Assembly (NCBI RefSeq): GCF_017357245.1
Contig: NZ_CP071612.1
Span: 2,669,001 to 2,733,000, forward strand
Reading direction: 5' to 3'
From: Rhizobium bangladeshense
GTDB taxonomy: Bacteria > Pseudomonadota > Alphaproteobacteria > Rhizobiales > Rhizobiaceae
DNA length: 64,000 nucleotides
A program made the position numbers and the translations under genes. Below, one piece after another: positions 8,872 to 18,270 of this stretch. Numbering within the stretch: the stretch's first letter is position 1; the number at the start of each line of letters is the position of its first letter. The notes below the pieces were generated by a model. The model saw only the letters and a program-made list of their open reading frames with translations, searched no databases and was not told where the DNA came from.

Positions 8872-10341
8872 TCAGTGCAGCACGCCATCATGATGGATGG
8901 AGAAGATCGGCGTGTCCGATTCCGTATGATGCGACGGCAGAGGCGCGGTCTCATGAAAGGAAATTCCGCTGCCGCTTTCGGGGCCGGTGAGATCGGCTGC
9001 TTCAATCGTGACGCCGTGATCGCCATTGCCGGGCGTCAGCCCGTGCTTTTCGAAAGCCGCCTCCCCGAAGTGACGAAGCAGCAGGGTTCCATCCGATATA
9101 CCATTTTCCGCGACAAGGTCGTTCTGATGGGCGCCGACCTTATCTGATCCGGTCTTGTCGGAAGCAAGGTTTATACCGTCGTGAGATGTGAGCCCGGCAT
9201 CAGACATGAGGCTGACGCTTGCATCGGTGGCGACGAGACTGTCGGCGCTTGCAAGCGTGGTGAGACCTGCTTCGATGGTCGTATTGTCGCTGACGGGAAA
9301 GGTGCCTGCGGCGATGACCGAGGGGGAGATGCTATATGGCGTGACATCGCTAGCAATGAAATTATCGTGGAAGGATCCGGACGCCGGCCGGTCGATCTTC
9401 AAGGCTGCCTGGGTCAGGTCATCGAAGAGGTTGCCGTAGATATCAATGCCCTCACGAACATAGGTCGCCGTGCCGGCGGAACTGATCGCCACGCCCCAGA
9501 CGCCGTCATGGATATAGTTGCCTGATATATCGTAGTTGCGCGTGTCGCCCGAGTCGCCGAGACCGATGGCGTAAGACCAGCTGTAGCCGCCATAGCCGGA
9601 GATATCGTTATCCTGGATGGCAATATTCGTGCCGGCCTGCGCGCTGATCCCGAAGCCGCCGCCGATGATGGTGTTCCCCTCGATCACAGCGTCCACCGGC
9701 CGGACGAGCGTCAGTACGCCCTTTGGCGTCACGGCACCTGTCTGATCGAAATAATTGCCGCTGATGACGATGTTGCTGCTGTCGTTTAACTGTACGGCAT
9801 CCGCCGCCGTGCCGTGGGCATTGGTGACGGTGTTGTTGAGAAGAGTGACGCCCTTGATCTTCTCGATCCAGATGCCGTCGCCGTTGACGTCGTTGATCGT
9901 GCTGTTTTCGATCGTGATGTTCGAGCCGGTGCGGAAGGTGATGGAACCGGATTTCGTCAACCCGGTATGATCGACCTCGACGTTACGAACGGTCCAATTT
10001 GAGACATAACCGCCATAGATGGCCGCGCCGCCGGTGTCTGATATCTTTATATTCTCGATGACGATGTTCGACGCATAGAGACTATGAATGCCGTCATTGG
10101 GGCTGTGAATGACAGGCGCGTCGCCGACGCCGTAGCTGCCGATAGTGATCGGGGCGGCGACGGTGCCGGAATATTTCAGGTCAAGCTGATCGTTATACAC
10201 GGTGCCGGCGGCGAGCAGCACGCTGTCGCCCGGCTGCAGCTTCAGATTCTCCACCGCCCAAAACGACGCAAAGGGCGCGTCTGCACTGGTTCCGGCATTG
10301 GTGTTGGAGCCGGTCGCTGAATTCACATAATAAACTGTCAT
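8872..10341 (-). CDS. Right-handed beta-helix exoprotein (paralogue A)
   Basis: 489 aa from the ATG at 10341 (MTVYYVNS), preceded by AAGGCGAT. The N-terminus (YYVNSATGSNTNAGTS...PFAS) is the classic opening of parallel beta-helix proteins such as pectate-lyase-like or alginate-epimerase-like enzymes. Repeated coils such as NIVIENIKIS, NITIENSTIN and NIVISGNYF cover about residues 70-330. No cleavable Sec signal is present, so type I export is likely. The tail after 380 aligns only partly with the VCBS-like tail of the paralogue at 10656 but keeps the HHDGVLH-type terminus. The substrate is probably an acidic exopolysaccharide or plant pectin; this is inference. Confidence 0.8.
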   Translation of the reverse strand: MTVYYVNSATGSNTNAGTSADAPFASFWAVENLKLQPGDSVLLAAGTVYNDQLDLKYSGTVAAPITIGSYGVGDAPVIHSPNDGIHSLYASNIVIENIKISDTGGAAIYGGYVSNWTVRNVEVDHTGLTKSGSITFRTGSNITIENSTINDVNGDGIWIEKIKGVTLLNNTVTNAHGTAADAVQLNDSSNIVISGNYFDQTGAVTPKGVLTLVRPVDAVIEGNTIIGGGFGISAQAGTNIAIQDNDISGYGGYSWSYAIGLGDSGDTRNYDISGNYIHDGVWGVAISSAGTATYVREGIDIYGNLFDDLTQAALKIDRPASGSFHDNFIASDVTPYSISPSVIAAGTFPVSDNTTIEAGLTTLASADSLVATDASVSLMSDAGLTSHDGINLASDKTGSDKVGAHQNDLVAENGISDGTLLLRHFGEAAFEKHGLTPGNGDHGVTIEAADLTGPESGSGISFHETAPLPSHHTESDTPIFSIHHDGVLH

Positions 10342-10655
10342 ATCGCCTTGTTCTCGCATTGTCGCGCAGCCGTCTGGCCGGCTGCAACGAGTGAATCGGA
10401 TGCGGTCGAGAGCTGAAGGCCACGCTCAAGATGGCGTTCTATTGCCGTTACGGCGGTAGGCGGGCCTATGGGGCCTGCCTGCTCCCGGGAAGCGCCTGGC
10501 GGAGGCTACGTCCCGAAGAATACAACTTACGAGAAAAAAATCTATAAAACAAAGACCGAAAGGTGAATGAAACGGTAACGCACCATGCTGTCGCGCAGGG
10601 TCAGGGCGAGGCAACCCCGAAGTACGAGGGCGGGTGATCAGCCCGCCCCTCGCCC
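10342..10655. other. Spacer between beta-helix paralogues with a GC hairpin
   Basis: 314 bases with no gene. Just downstream of the stop of paralogue B (read on the minus strand) is a hairpin: GGGCGGG at 10628-10634, a 7-base loop, CCCGCCC at 10642-10648, with two more pairs outside a bulge. No T-run follows, so it may be a Rho-assisted or processing end rather than a classic terminator. The remainder should hold the promoter of paralogue A; an AT-rich patch lies near 10505-10560. Confidence 0.4.
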
Positions 10656-12143
10656 TCAGCTCAGCAAGCCATCCAGATGGACGAACACGGTCAGTGTATC
10701 CGTGTCGCTATGATGCGAGGTTCCGTCATTGATCCCGTAACTGAAGGATTCGCTCACATGTCCGCTGTGATCGGGAAGCTTCGTTTCATCGAGCGTATAG
10801 GCGTAGTTGCCTTCCCGGTCCACGTGAATGACGCCGTAGTCACCAGTCAAAGTCAGGCCGTGCTTGCCGACGCTTTCGTCACCGAAGCGGCGAAGCGCCA
10901 GCGTGCCGTTCTCCGAGCTGTCGTTTTCGAGGAGGTTGCCGCGATGGGCCGCCCCCGTATCGGTGAAGATCTTCAAATTGTCGTGCACAGCGACAACGGC
11001 CGAATCGGCGGACGCCTCCGTCATTACTGCAGTCTCGGCAACCGAGCTCGCCAGCATCGTATCGACATTGGCGACCGTCTGGTTGTTTTTGACCGTAAAA
11101 GTATGCGCGTCGGCGATGGCCGGCGATATACTGGTGGCCTTGACGCCGCTCTCCATCGTATTGTCGTAAAAGGAGCCGGATGCCGGCCTGTCGACCTTCA
11201 GCGCCGCCTGCGTGAGGTCGTCGAAGACATTGTCATGGACCTTGATATTGGTGCGGCTGTAGCTGGTGTCGCTGGAGGCGGTGACGACCACTCCCCACGC
11301 GCCGTCATGGATGTAGTTGCCGGCTATATCATAGTCCTGCGAATTGCCCTGATCGCCGAGGCCAATGGCGAAGGACCAGTCGTAACCGTGATATCCGGAG
11401 ATGTCGTTGTCGCGGATCGCGATATTCTTGCCCGCAGGCGCGCTGATGCCGAAGCCGCCGCCGGTCAGCACATTATCTTCGATCACCGCATTCGTGGCCC
11501 GTACCAGTGCTATGACGCCCTTTGGACTATCGGCATCGGTCTGATCGAGATGATTGCCCTTGATCAGAATATTGCTGCTGTCGTTCATCTGTACGGCATC
11601 GGCCCTCGAGCCGTTCGCGCTGGTGACGGTGTTGTTGAGAAGCTTTATGCCGTTGACCTTCTCGATCCAGAAGCCGTCGCCGTTAACGCCCGTTATCTTG
11701 CTGTCTTCGATCGTGACGTTCTGGCTGCTCCTGAAGGTGACGGCACCGTCGCTTTGTGACAAACCGGTCTTGGCGATCTCGACGTCTCGGACCGTCCAGT
11801 TCTTGACGTTGCCAGCATAAATACCAGGGCCGCCGGTATTCGATATCTTGAGGTTCTCGATCACGATGTTCGAGGCATAGAGACTATGAATGCCGTCACC
11901 GCCGCTATGGATAACGGGTGCGGCGCCGGTGCCGTAGCTGCCGATCGTGATCGGCGCACTCTCGCTGCCGGAATATTTGATATCGAACTGTTCGTTGAAC
12001 ACGCTCCCCTTGGCAAGAAGCACGCTGTCCCCTGGTTTCAGCGTCAAGGATTCCACTTTGGACAAAGTCGCAAAAGCCGAGTTCTGGGTCGTTCCGCTGT
12101 TGCGGTCGGAACCAGCTGCTGAGTTCACATAGTAGATTGTCAT
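10656..12143 (-). CDS. Right-handed beta-helix exoprotein with VCBS-like tail (paralogue B)
   Basis: 495 aa from the ATG at 12143 (MTIYYVNS), a close paralogue of the protein at 8872-10341 with aligned coils throughout (for example DDLTQAALK.DRPASGSF in both). About 300 residues of beta-helix coils are followed by a single cadherin/VCBS-like module (NGTLALRRFGDE, REGNYAYTLDE, SFSYGINDG, DTLTVFVHLDG). There is no Sec signal and the C-terminus is hydrophobic (FVHLDGLLS), as in rhizobial exoproteins exported by PrsDE-type machinery. Probable role: polysaccharide binding or cleavage at the cell surface. The frame is open further upstream, but the start is fixed by the leader shared with paralogue A (GGCGATATGAC). 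Confidence 0.82.
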   Translation of the reverse strand: MTIYYVNSAAGSDRNSGTTQNSAFATLSKVESLTLKPGDSVLLAKGSVFNEQFDIKYSGSESAPITIGSYGTGAAPVIHSGGDGIHSLYASNIVIENLKISNTGGPGIYAGNVKNWTVRDVEIAKTGLSQSDGAVTFRSSQNVTIEDSKITGVNGDGFWIEKVNGIKLLNNTVTSANGSRADAVQMNDSSNILIKGNHLDQTDADSPKGVIALVRATNAVIEDNVLTGGGFGISAPAGKNIAIRDNDISGYHGYDWSFAIGLGDQGNSQDYDIAGNYIHDGAWGVVVTASSDTSYSRTNIKVHDNVFDDLTQAALKVDRPASGSFYDNTMESGVKATSISPAIADAHTFTVKNNQTVANVDTMLASSVAETAVMTEASADSAVVAVHDNLKIFTDTGAAHRGNLLENDSSENGTLALRRFGDESVGKHGLTLTGDYGVIHVDREGNYAYTLDETKLPDHSGHVSESFSYGINDGTSHHSDTDTLTVFVHLDGLLS

Positions 12144-12525
12144 ATCGCCATGTTGCCCTGTTCGTCGGATCGCTGTGTCGCCATCGGGATCGACCAGGAT
12201 CGGCCGATCGCCTGCGGCGGGGGCAAACGGCCATGGCAACAAGGCGAGAAGATGTTGTCAATGCGGCAGCGGACCTGTTAGCGAGCCTTATTCCACAAGC
12301 ATTGGCGCCGGGTCCGATGAGGCGCCGAAAAGCCGCAACTCAAAACGGGAAAACAACGACCCATAGGCGAATAAATCGAGGAACCACGGGCGGGAAGTAC
12401 CTCGCGTCCAGGCTGCACAGCTCCTGATTCTGCTCGCTTATCCCCGGGCCACAGCGACACGCATGCCGATCGGCCGCCATGGTGAGAAGGCCCGCTAGGC
12501 CGTCTTGCACCACGGGGATGGGTGA
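12144..12525. other. Intergenic region upstream of paralogue B
   Basis: 382 bases between the start of the beta-helix gene and the end of the ABC permease gene, both on the minus strand. It must contain the beta-helix promoter. I see no convincing gene, repeat or strong terminator here. Confidence 0.35.
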
Positions 12526-13752
12526 TCATCTCTGCGCCACTTCTCCCCTCGCCTGTAACGCCGAAGTCAGCGGCAGCCGCGCGGCGACAATCGCAGGCAG
12601 CGCGCCGCCGAGGATGCCAATGGCAAGGCCCAGCAGGCCGGCGGTGAAGACTACGTCGGGAGTGACGTCGAGCTGAAAGGCAATCCTGGTGTTGTTGGCG
12701 CCCATCGTGCTTGCCTGCCAACCGTCGAAAACGAGCCTGGAGGCTAAGACGCCGAGGCCGGCGCCGGCCACCGACAGGAGCACCGCCTCCACCCAGGTGG
12801 CGGTGAAGGCCGGCAGGCGGGCAAAGCCGAGGAGGCGTAGCGTCGCAATCTCGATGCTGCGTTCGGAAACCGAACTCATCATCGTATTCAATGCGCCCGC
12901 CGCCGCACCGACCGCCATCAGCAGCGCGACCGGCCAGCCGAACAGGCGGATCAGGCTTTCAGTCCGCTCGGCCTGGCCGGCGTAGAGATCAGTCTCGGAG
13001 ACGGCGACGAGCGGTGTGCCGGGCAAGGCCGACAGACGATCACGCAACGTCGCCAGCGCTCTTGCGGGATCGCCTCCGCCATCGAGCCGCATACGAAGGC
13101 TCTGTACCTGCCCCTGCCGGTCGAAGGCCGCCTGCACCGCCTCCAGATCCGCCCAGATCTCGGATTCAAAGGCGCTGCCGCCTGAACTGAAATGCCCGAC
13201 GATCCTCCAGTCGAGCGCGCCGAAGCGGATCGTGTCGCCGACTGCGAAGCCGGGAAAGGTATCGGCTGTGCGGGCGCCGACGACGATCTCGCGCGCGCCC
13301 TGCGAAAACATCTGGCCTCGCACAAGCCGCGTGTCTTTGCGCAGACTGGGGCCGGCCGGATCCATCCCCCTGAGCGACAGCGTCTGCTCGACGCCTTCGC
13401 CTTGTCTGATATCGACGGGAACGACGGTCTCGCGTGACAATACTGGCCAACCCGCTCCGTCGCGGGCAACGCCCGTATCACCGCTCACGGCCACAAGGCT
13501 GCGGATTGCCTCGGCCGGCACCTCCGAACCGGTCTCCTGGTTCGTGCCGCCGCCGAGAATCACGGCGATATCAGGCGAGCCGGCGCCCGCCAGCGCGGCC
13601 TCGAAACCGCGCGCCATCGCCAGGAAACCTGAGAGCACCGCCACGACAAGGGCGACCGACAGCACCATCGACAGCGAGATCCACAGCCGCCGCGGCAGGC
13701 TCTCAAGGTTGACTCTAATCATGAGAAAAGTCTGCTTGAGCATTGACGACAT
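12526..13752 (-). CDS. ABC transporter permease, FtsX/MacB type (second copy)
   Basis: 408 aa. One N-terminal helix (about 25-47), a large periplasmic MacB-like domain (about 50-270) and three C-terminal helices with the FtsX motif (ERSIEIATLRLLGFAR near 300). This is the four-helix topology of mechanotransducing ABC transporters, which move lipids, peptides or drugs at the inner membrane. It starts 4 bases after the stop of the previous permease gene, so translation is coupled. It is the last gene of the adaptor-ATPase-permease-permease operon; the two permeases would form a heterodimer. Confidence 0.88.
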   Translation of the reverse strand: MSSMLKQTFLMIRVNLESLPRRLWISLSMVLSVALVVAVLSGFLAMARGFEAALAGAGSPDIAVILGGGTNQETGSEVPAEAIRSLVAVSGDTGVARDGAGWPVLSRETVVPVDIRQGEGVEQTLSLRGMDPAGPSLRKDTRLVRGQMFSQGAREIVVGARTADTFPGFAVGDTIRFGALDWRIVGHFSSGGSAFESEIWADLEAVQAAFDRQGQVQSLRMRLDGGGDPARALATLRDRLSALPGTPLVAVSETDLYAGQAERTESLIRLFGWPVALLMAVGAAAGALNTMMSSVSERSIEIATLRLLGFARLPAFTATWVEAVLLSVAGAGLGVLASRLVFDGWQASTMGANNTRIAFQLDVTPDVVFTAGLLGLAIGILGGALPAIVAARLPLTSALQARGEVAQR

Positions 13753-13756
13753 TGGA

Positions 13757-14893
13757 TTATCTCGTCCTGAAGGCGTTGATGATGGGCAAGCGCACGGCGG
13801 TCACCGCAGGCAGCAGGCCGGTCAGCAGGCCGAGCCCCGCCACGATGGTGAGAGATTTCGCGAGCACGGCCGTGCAGAAGACGAGGCCGAACTCCGGGCC
13901 GATGGAAAGCGTCGCAAGCTTGGCGAGAACAAGTCCGCCGGCGCCGCCGACAAGAAAGATAAACAACGTCTCACCAAGAATGAGCCCGAGAATCCACGGA
14001 CTGGAAAAGCCGAGCACCTTCAACACGCCGATCTCGAAACGCCGCTCCCTCACCGCAAAGAGCATAGTGTTGACCGCGATCATCAGGATAGTGACGAAGG
14101 CCGCCCCCACGACGAGGCTCACGATCAGGCCGATGTCAGCGAATTGCCGGAGAAACGCTTCAAGAAACTGCTTTTCCGACTGCGTCCTCGTCTGCGCCGC
14201 CGAATTCGCGAATAGAGCATCGATCCGCGCCGCCAGCACACTTGGCGATACGCCCGGGCGCGGACGTACCACGAAGGAGTCGACCGTATCCTTGTTGCGC
14301 GCCCGGGCGGCATTGATGGCGTCGTAGCGGGCGAGCATGAAATAGGTGTCCGTGCTGGCATGTGCGCCCTCAAAAATGCCCGCGATCGTGAAGCTCCAAT
14401 TCCGGCTGCCGTCAGCCCTAAGCTGCCCGGTAAATCCGATGCGCTGGCCGATCGACCAGCCCTCAGCTTCTGCTAGAGCCCTGCCGACCAGCACCCGATC
14501 GCCCGCCTCTTCCATTGCCGCGATCAGCTCCGGCGTCAGTCTCAACTCGTCGCCATTGGCCGCGGCGATCGCCTGTGGATCGACGGCGCTGACGGCAACC
14601 ACGTTCTTTTCCACCTCGACGAAACCCCGCATCCTCGCGGTATAGGCGACTGCCGCGACATCGCCCTCGGCCGCAATTCGGTTGAGGTATGCCAGTGGCA
14701 GCGGCAGCCCGCGGCTGGACTTGTTGAAGACGCCGAGCAGATTGTCGCTGGCGCCCGCCGCCCCTAGGCTGCCGCTGACGAAGCTCGCCGTAAGCCCGTA
14801 GATCAGGAAGGCGATGCCGACTGAAAACATCAGCAAAATGGCGCGCAGCCGCTTGCGCCAGACATTGCGCCGCATGAGCTGGAAGAAGGTCAT
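13757..14893 (-). CDS. ABC transporter permease, FtsX/MacB type (first copy)
   Basis: 378 aa from the ATG at 14893 ([17 protein letters not shown]), preceded by GGAAAGGG. The start overlaps the ATPase stop as ATGA. The N-terminal helix is at about 18-40, the periplasmic domain follows, and the C-terminal FtsX domain has RERRFEIGVLKVLGFS near 286. It differs enough from the second permease that a heterodimer with one ATPase pair is likely. The resemblance to DevC/MacB proteins suggests export from the periplasmic leaflet rather than import. The substrate is unknown. Confidence 0.88.
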   Translation of the reverse strand: MTFFQLMRRNVWRKRLRAILLMFSVGIAFLIYGLTASFVSGSLGAAGASDNLLGVFNKSSRGLPLPLAYLNRIAAEGDVAAVAYTARMRGFVEVEKNVVAVSAVDPQAIAAANGDELRLTPELIAAMEEAGDRVLVGRALAEAEGWSIGQRIGFTGQLRADGSRNWSFTIAGIFEGAHASTDTYFMLARYDAINAARARNKDTVDSFVVRPRPGVSPSVLAARIDALFANSAAQTRTQSEKQFLEAFLRQFADIGLIVSLVVGAAFVTILMIAVNTMLFAVRERRFEIGVLKVLGFSSPWILGLILGETLFIFLVGGAGGLVLAKLATLSIGPEFGLVFCTAVLAKSLTIVAGLGLLTGLLPAVTAVRLPIINAFRTR

Positions 14894-15594
14894 CGGCCCG
14901 CCCTTTCCTCGCTGACGAATTCGCCCTTGTTGAGACGCAGCGTGCGCCGGGCAAAGCAAGCGGCCTCTGGATCATGCGTGACCATGATGATGGTCTTCTG
15001 AAGCTCGCAATTGAGAAAGCTCAGCATCTCCAGGATATCATCGGCTGATTTGCGATCGAGATCGCCGGTCGGCTCGTCGCAGAGAATGAGATCGGGATCG
15101 GTGACGATGGCGCGCGCAATGCCGACGCGCTGTCGCTGCCCGCCGGACATGCTCGACGGAAACTGCCGCTGGCGGCCCGCGAGCCCGACGAGATCCATGA
15201 CCGTGTCGACGCGGGCCCGCCGCTCTTTGCGGCCGAGCGGCTTCAATAGCAGCGGCAGCTCGATGTTCTCCGCCGCATTCAGCATCGGCAGCAGATTGTA
15301 GAACTGGAAGACGATGCCCATGGCATGTGCCCGCCAGACCGCTCTTGCCCCTTCGCCCATCTGCTCGAGATGGCTGCGGCCGACCCTGATTTCGCCGGAA
15401 TCGGGACTGTCGATACCACCGAGCATATTGAGCAATGTCGACTTCCCGGAACCAGAAGGCCCCATGACAGCGACGAAATCGCCGCGAGGAATGGAAAGAT
15501 CGAGTCCGGAAAAAATCGGTATCGTCTCCGCTCCGATCCTGAAGGACTTCCTGACGCCCGCTAGGGCGATATAGGCTTCTGTGATGTCTGTCAT
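14890..15594 (-). CDS. ABC transporter ATP-binding protein, LolD/MacB type
   Basis: 234 aa. Walker [10 protein letters not shown] (about 45-53), Q-loop in [12 protein letters not shown] signature [15 protein letters not shown], Walker [13 protein letters not shown] and the H-loop TH are all intact, so it should be an active ATPase. The GD-insert after Walker B ([11 protein letters not shown]) is characteristic of the LolD/MacB/FtsE group. It energises the two FtsX-type permeases downstream. The gene begins 82 bases after the adaptor gene in the same operon. Confidence 0.93.
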   Translation of the reverse strand: MTDITEAYIALAGVRKSFRIGAETIPIFSGLDLSIPRGDFVAVMGPSGSGKSTLLNMLGGIDSPDSGEIRVGRSHLEQMGEGARAVWRAHAMGIVFQFYNLLPMLNAAENIELPLLLKPLGRKERRARVDTVMDLVGLAGRQRQFPSSMSGGQRQRVGIARAIVTDPDLILCDEPTGDLDRKSADDILEMLSFLNCELQKTIIMVTHDPEAACFARRTLRLNKGEFVSEERAGR

Positions 15595-15676
15595 GCTTCT
15601 GTTCCTTTGCGGTTACTGGTCATGGGTTTGACGGTTCCCACAGGAACCGATCAGCTCGCAGCACACCGATCGGCCC

Positions 15677-16870
15677 TCACCTGAGATGCGCAGGCCAGCG
15701 GCCGGGGCCTTGATAGGACGGGGCCGTCTGATGGGTACCCGCTGGCTCCCCGCCAACCACCAGCCGGATGCGCACGGCCATTGCAGGCCGCATGGCCGGC
15801 AACGGCGAAGAGGGCGATAGGCGCAACGTCACCGTGCCCTTCTCCTTGGAAATGACCGGCGCAACTTTCGCCACTTCGACCGCGAAGGGCTCATCGGGGA
15901 AGCCGTCGAGCACCGCCTCGCCTTGGAGACCCGGCCGCAGCAGCGCCATGTTGGCCTCGGCGACATCGGCATCGATCGCCAGGCTGGTCATATCGGTGAT
16001 GGCGAGCAGGCTTTCGTTCTCCCGCACGCTATCCTCGCGTGACAGTACCGTGTCGCCGGCATGGGCATCGAGCCGCGTCACTGTGCCAGAAATTGGCGCC
16101 CGCACGGCCAGCGCCTCCATCTGCTCGCGCGCCCTATCGATATCGAGCTTCGCCTTTTCGAGATCCTGTCTCGCCTGTGCCGCGGCATTGCCGGCTATTT
16201 CGAAGGCAGTACGCGCCGCCTCCATCGCCTCGGCCGACATGGCATCATGCTCAGCCAACCGCTCTGCACGATCCAGCGAAGACCGCGCCTGAACGAGCGC
16301 AATATTCCTCGCCTCCAACGTCAGCTCCGCCACCCGTCTTGCTATGTAAGCGCCACGAAGCGCAAAGCCTGCGCCCGCATCATCGAGCCGCACGAGCAAC
16401 TGGCCGGCCACGACCCGATCGCCCGCCTCTACCTCGACGGCGACGATCCGCCCCTCATACTTGGAAAAGACGGTGGCGATGTCGGGCGCCACGACATAAC
16501 CGGAGCCGCTGATCTCGCGGCTCGGCGCGGTCGCACCCCTGGTCGGTGCGACGGTGTCCTGATTAGGCGTGGCTTTGTCGACCGCCGTATCCTCAGGCAA
16601 AGCCATGACTGGCAGCGCCGCTCCACCGGCCGATAACGCTGCGTCGCCGTCCATAAGCCTTGCAAGCGTCGCCTCGATCCGCTCCAGCGCATCCGGCCGA
16701 TAAAGAAGAACCGCCGTCAGCGACACCGCCCCCGCAAGGACCAGCATCGTCGACACTCGCAGCCGCCGGGCTCGGCGTTCCGGCGGCTGCGTCTCGAAGG
16801 CCGCGGGCTCGATCGAAAGCGATCTGAGGCTGGCGGCAAGGTGTCGTTCATGTTCCGATGTCGTGTTCAT
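15677..16870 (-). CDS. HlyD/MacA-type membrane fusion adaptor
   Basis: 397 aa from the ATG at 16870 (MNTTSEHERH). A cytosolic tail of about 40 residues precedes one membrane helix (about 40-57). A lipoyl-like half motif (SGYVVAPDIATVFSKYEGRIVAVE is split by the barrel), a long coiled-coil hairpin (about 185-270, rich in Ala/Arg/Glu) and a beta-barrel with APISGTVTRLDAHAGDTV follow. Such adaptors link inner-membrane ABC pumps to an outer-membrane channel; no TolC-like gene is present here. It is first in the operon after the membrane-bound AraC regulator at 17119. The ribosome-binding site is weak. Confidence 0.85.
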   Translation of the reverse strand: MNTTSEHERHLAASLRSLSIEPAAFETQPPERRARRLRVSTMLVLAGAVSLTAVLLYRPDALERIEATLARLMDGDAALSAGGAALPVMALPEDTAVDKATPNQDTVAPTRGATAPSREISGSGYVVAPDIATVFSKYEGRIVAVEVEAGDRVVAGQLLVRLDDAGAGFALRGAYIARRVAELTLEARNIALVQARSSLDRAERLAEHDAMSAEAMEAARTAFEIAGNAAAQARQDLEKAKLDIDRAREQMEALAVRAPISGTVTRLDAHAGDTVLSREDSVRENESLLAITDMTSLAIDADVAEANMALLRPGLQGEAVLDGFPDEPFAVEVAKVAPVISKEKGTVTLRLSPSSPLPAMRPAMAVRIRLVVGGEPAGTHQTAPSYQGPGRWPAHLR

Positions 16871-17118
16871 GCCGACAGAATGGCCGCCGGCGGTAAAACC
16901 GCGACCTCGAACATGATTCAGGCGGTCCTCGATCGCGATTGTGTACGTGGTGGTCGCGCTATGTGGATGGATGAGTGCGGAGAAAGAGCGCGGCGCTTGG
17001 TTCACCGGAAGGCGGGCGCGCGTCAACGTTTATGCGACATGGCACACCGCGATCAGTTCTCATCCCGATGTGGACACGCCAAGGGCCGGGGCCACGAGGG
17101 AGACGGGCGGCCAAGCCC

Positions 17119-18126
17119 TCATCCCCTCCTCTGTCGCCAAGCCACCGGCGTCATATCGGTCACCCGCCTGAACTCGCGATTGAAATTCGATTTCGTCTGG
17201 AAGCCGACCTCGAACATCACCTCGGTCACCGATTTTTCGGTAGCGGACAGCAGGCGGCAGGCCTCGCCGATCCTGTAGTCATTGACATATTGCGAGACGT
17301 TCTTATCCATCGCCCGGTTGATTGCTGCCGAGATCTGGCGGGCGGGGATGCCTGCCTTGCGGGCGAGCCGGTCGAGGTTGAGATTGGCGTCGCGGTAGAG
17401 CTTCTTCGCCTCCATCAGCGCGTCGACTGCCGCAATCGTTTCCTTATCCTCGCTGGATTCTGGCCTCGGCGCTGCCTCCGCCATCTCCGCCGGCGCCCGG
17501 CTGCGGCTGGCAGCCGCCGCCGCAATGCCGAGGATAACGAGGGCGGCGAGGTTTCCCACGCTGATCAGCGCCAGCGCCCGCTCGCCATGTGCCGAGGTCA
17601 AATCGAGAAAGACAAAGATATCGACGGCGGCCAAGAGACACAGTGCGGCGGCCGCGAAGATGATGGCCCGATAGGCCGGCACGGCGCCTTCGAAGGGGGC
17701 GAGCCGCAGCGCATCCGCGCCCGGCCGCATCAAAAGCAGGATCGCCAGCGCATAACCGATGAAGACGAGCACCAGCGCCATGTCGATCGCATCCCGCCAG
17801 AAGGCTACCAGCAGCAGGATGAGGATAACGGGCAAGGCATGCAGCCCGATCCGCGCCGCAAGCGGCCGCCGGCTCGTCCTCACCAGTCTGGAAACCCCGG
17901 CATAGGCAAGGGGCGGCACCATCGCCGCCGTCACGGGCGCAACCAGCCCCACCGCTTGCACGCCATAACCCCAACGCAGGCCGGAAAGCACGGATTGCAG
18001 CGCCGAAAGCAGAATCAGCGCCAGAAAAGGCAGGTTCGGCGCCGCCTCCTCGTCGCGCCTGAGGACCACAACGAACAGGATGAGCAGCAGGAGCGCAGCG
18101 ACGAAGGGAAGAGGAATGAAGATCAT
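17119..18126 (-). CDS. Membrane-embedded AraC-family regulator
   Basis: 335 aa. The N-terminal half has about seven hydrophobic helices (about residues 3-215), a sensor module rather than the usual cytosolic cupin. The C-terminal half (about 232-335) is an AraC/XylS DNA-binding domain with two helix-turn-helix units (LDRLARKAGIPARQISAAIN and VTEVMFEVGFQTKSNFNREF). Such proteins sense a signal in or across the inner membrane and bind DNA while anchored. It lies directly upstream of, and on the same strand as, the ABC export operon, the likely target. The 248-base spacer would hold the operator. Confidence 0.85.
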   Translation of the reverse strand: MIFIPLPFVAALLLLILFVVVLRRDEEAAPNLPFLALILLSALQSVLSGLRWGYGVQAVGLVAPVTAAMVPPLAYAGVSRLVRTSRRPLAARIGLHALPVILILLLVAFWRDAIDMALVLVFIGYALAILLLMRPGADALRLAPFEGAVPAYRAIIFAAAALCLLAAVDIFVFLDLTSAHGERALALISVGNLAALVILGIAAAAASRSRAPAEMAEAAPRPESSEDKETIAAVDALMEAKKLYRDANLNLDRLARKAGIPARQISAAINRAMDKNVSQYVNDYRIGEACRLLSATEKSVTEVMFEVGFQTKSNFNREFRRVTDMTPVAWRQRRG

Positions 18127-18270
18127 GGGGTTCTAAGATCGGAATGGCAAACGGCGCTATCATCGCCGAGTCCGCCTTTGAGCGCGACCTTCATTATGTT
18201 TTAGGACGCGTTTACCGGACATTTTTTGGATTGTCGGCCGCTGGGTAAGAGCAAGCCATGAACGCCGAAA

